A stretch of DNA of 64,000 bases from Ceriagrion tenellum (lineage: Eukaryota; Arthropoda; Insecta; Odonata; Coenagrionidae), in contig OY720637.1 of NCBI GenBank assembly GCA_963169105.1, positions 56,938,964 to 57,002,963 on the forward strand, written 5' to 3'. Positions 63,205-64,000 of this stretch are shown in pieces (position 1 is the first letter of the stretch; every line of letters starts with the position of its first letter). The notes under the pieces were generated by a model. The model was not told the origin of the DNA. It did no database searches and was given only the letters and a program-made list of their open reading frames with translations. The position numbers and the translations under genes are program-made.

Positions 63205-63740
63205 CGCCAGCAAGTCGATTTTTATTTTCGATTCGGAACCGAAAGCTAGCGCACTGTTCCCTAGATCATCTTTTAGCTCTACCTACTTATTTCTCGAGCA
63301 TTTAATTCTAGTTTGCGGGAGCTCCCACTCTCCCGGACACATCCGAAAGGTTTGACCGGCTGGGTCAACGACTTAGACCGCACCAAAGACTTCATTCTCT
63401 CCCCCTATAGTTAGATAATTTGATATTCGTACGTAATTCATGAACCTTGCCGATTTATCACTCTGACAGTTCTTCCTTCGTTTCTGTCCGAACTCGATAA
63501 AATCCTTTCGGTTAACGAAGATTTTGACGTTTTTTCGATCCGGAATCGAAAAGTTACGTATTAACTCCCCCGCAGAGCATCTTCCTAGGGGAGCAATTTA
63601 TTTCACGAACTCGTCATGGAGTCATCTGGTATTCGTACTCATACAAACGCGCCGATTCGTACTCATGCAGACGCGAAGATTCGATCAGCTGGGTCAACGA
63701 CTTCGATCGCTCTGATGATTTCATTTTTTTCCTTTCAGTC
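63205..63740. repeat. Old two-copy direct duplication, period about 315 bp, with 26-bp inner repeat
   Basis: Unit 1 (about 63205-63410) and unit 2 (about 63520-63740) share TTTTCGATTCGGAACCGAAA / TTTTCGATCCGGAATCGAAA, GCTGGGTCAACGACTT (exact) and a GACTTCATT / GATTTCATT end. Within unit 2, ATTCGTACTCATACAAACGC is followed 26 bases later by ATTCGTACTCATGCAGACGC (63631-63680). No convincing coding frame. Confidence 0.75.
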
Positions 63741-63829
63741 CCCTCTCTCAAGTTGATCTTATTTAGATCTTTAGAAGTATGACTTTATTTATTTTAATGG
63801 ACTCAATTTCTCGACTGATCGTTTTTTTC

Positions 63830-64000
63830 GAGGGGCGCCCCCCTCCCTACTCCCCTCCCATCTCGCCCTCAGGAATTGGCGTACCCACGCGGAATTTCAG
63901 ATGCGCCGTCGAGACGGCCGCCGGGACGGCGTGCGTTTTCGCCTATCCCCCTCCGCCTTCCCCTCCCCCTCCCATTCTGGCGGCGTCTGTGCCGCACGCC
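63830..64000. other. CpG-rich window end
   Basis: Dense CpG (GCGCCGTCGAGACGGCCGCC) mixed with CCCCTCCC tracts. It could be the edge of a promoter-type CpG-rich region continuing past the window, but no gene signal is visible. Confidence 0.35.

Noticed and set aside
1..64000. Prokaryotic features: operons, ribosome binding sites, CRISPR, terminators
   Set aside because: Gene density, repeat content and intron-like signals are eukaryotic; no regularly spaced repeat array or operon-like frames are present.

Overview
The window looks like non-genic DNA from a eukaryote, most likely an arthropod. It is AT-rich, has no prokaryote-like gene packing, and is littered with decayed non-LTR retrotransposons, fold-back and miniature inverted-repeat elements, tRNA-like SINE heads and microsatellites. 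The arthropod call rests on general resemblance of the retroelement fragments to families common in insects and other arthropods; I cannot name the species. I found no convincing host protein-coding gene, no rRNA, no intact tRNA and no CRISPR. The window could be intergenic or lie inside large introns. A few exon-like or promoter-like signals (5789-5870, 7736-7771, 20829, 53159-53270) are given with low confidence. Most long open frames lie in pyrimidine-rich low-complexity DNA and are not genes.

Retroelements. Four non-LTR families recur. Family A: 3' ends at 9702-10135, 45400-45860, 51005-51515, 54804-55268 and 61495-61862, with an (AATG)-type tail. Family B: 14360-15125, 15240-16475, 22885-23412, 41775-42198 and 48655-48760; the second copy keeps reverse transcriptase (RT) motifs A and B, but its catalytic box reads FADY instead of FADD. 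Family C: one copy at 55382-56262 with an uninterrupted 288-residue RT frame followed by (TA)39. Family D (CR1/L2-like RT C-terminus, tail of the GTAGAT type): 7933-8357, 8553-8833, 10455-11165, 23835-24095 and perhaps 33500-33600. A Ty1/copia-like scrap may lie at 46030-46198.

DNA elements and fold-backs. Two copies of a terminal-inverted-repeat element with clear 8-bp target duplications lie at 10206-11393 (carrying a nested family D fragment) and 22174-22652. A set of palindromic fold-back elements lies at 3389-3579, 13214-13327, 17325-17551, 21290-21704, 25596-25733, 31742-31885, 35530-35742, 43427-43597 and 45861-46029. Direct duplications are at 6666-7495, 18030-18560, 36880-37595 and 63205-63740.

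Most interesting signal. Many of the fold-backs, plus several single-arm relatives (19870-19903, 22680-22735, 26940-26975, 42235-42262), carry the same compact pattern: CTGATGAT, a short self-complementary stem, then GAAAC, often followed by a short palindrome and GTC. That is the order of the hammerhead ribozyme core (CUGANGA, stem II, GAAA, minimal stem III, NUH). Hammerheads with minimal stem III are known from Penelope-like elements and retrozymes. Here most copies have one extra base between the first core box and stem II, so activity is uncertain. A shared terminal sequence (AGGCGAAACTTTGTGGAA and variants) links several of these elements, so they may be one superfamily of small mobile elements.
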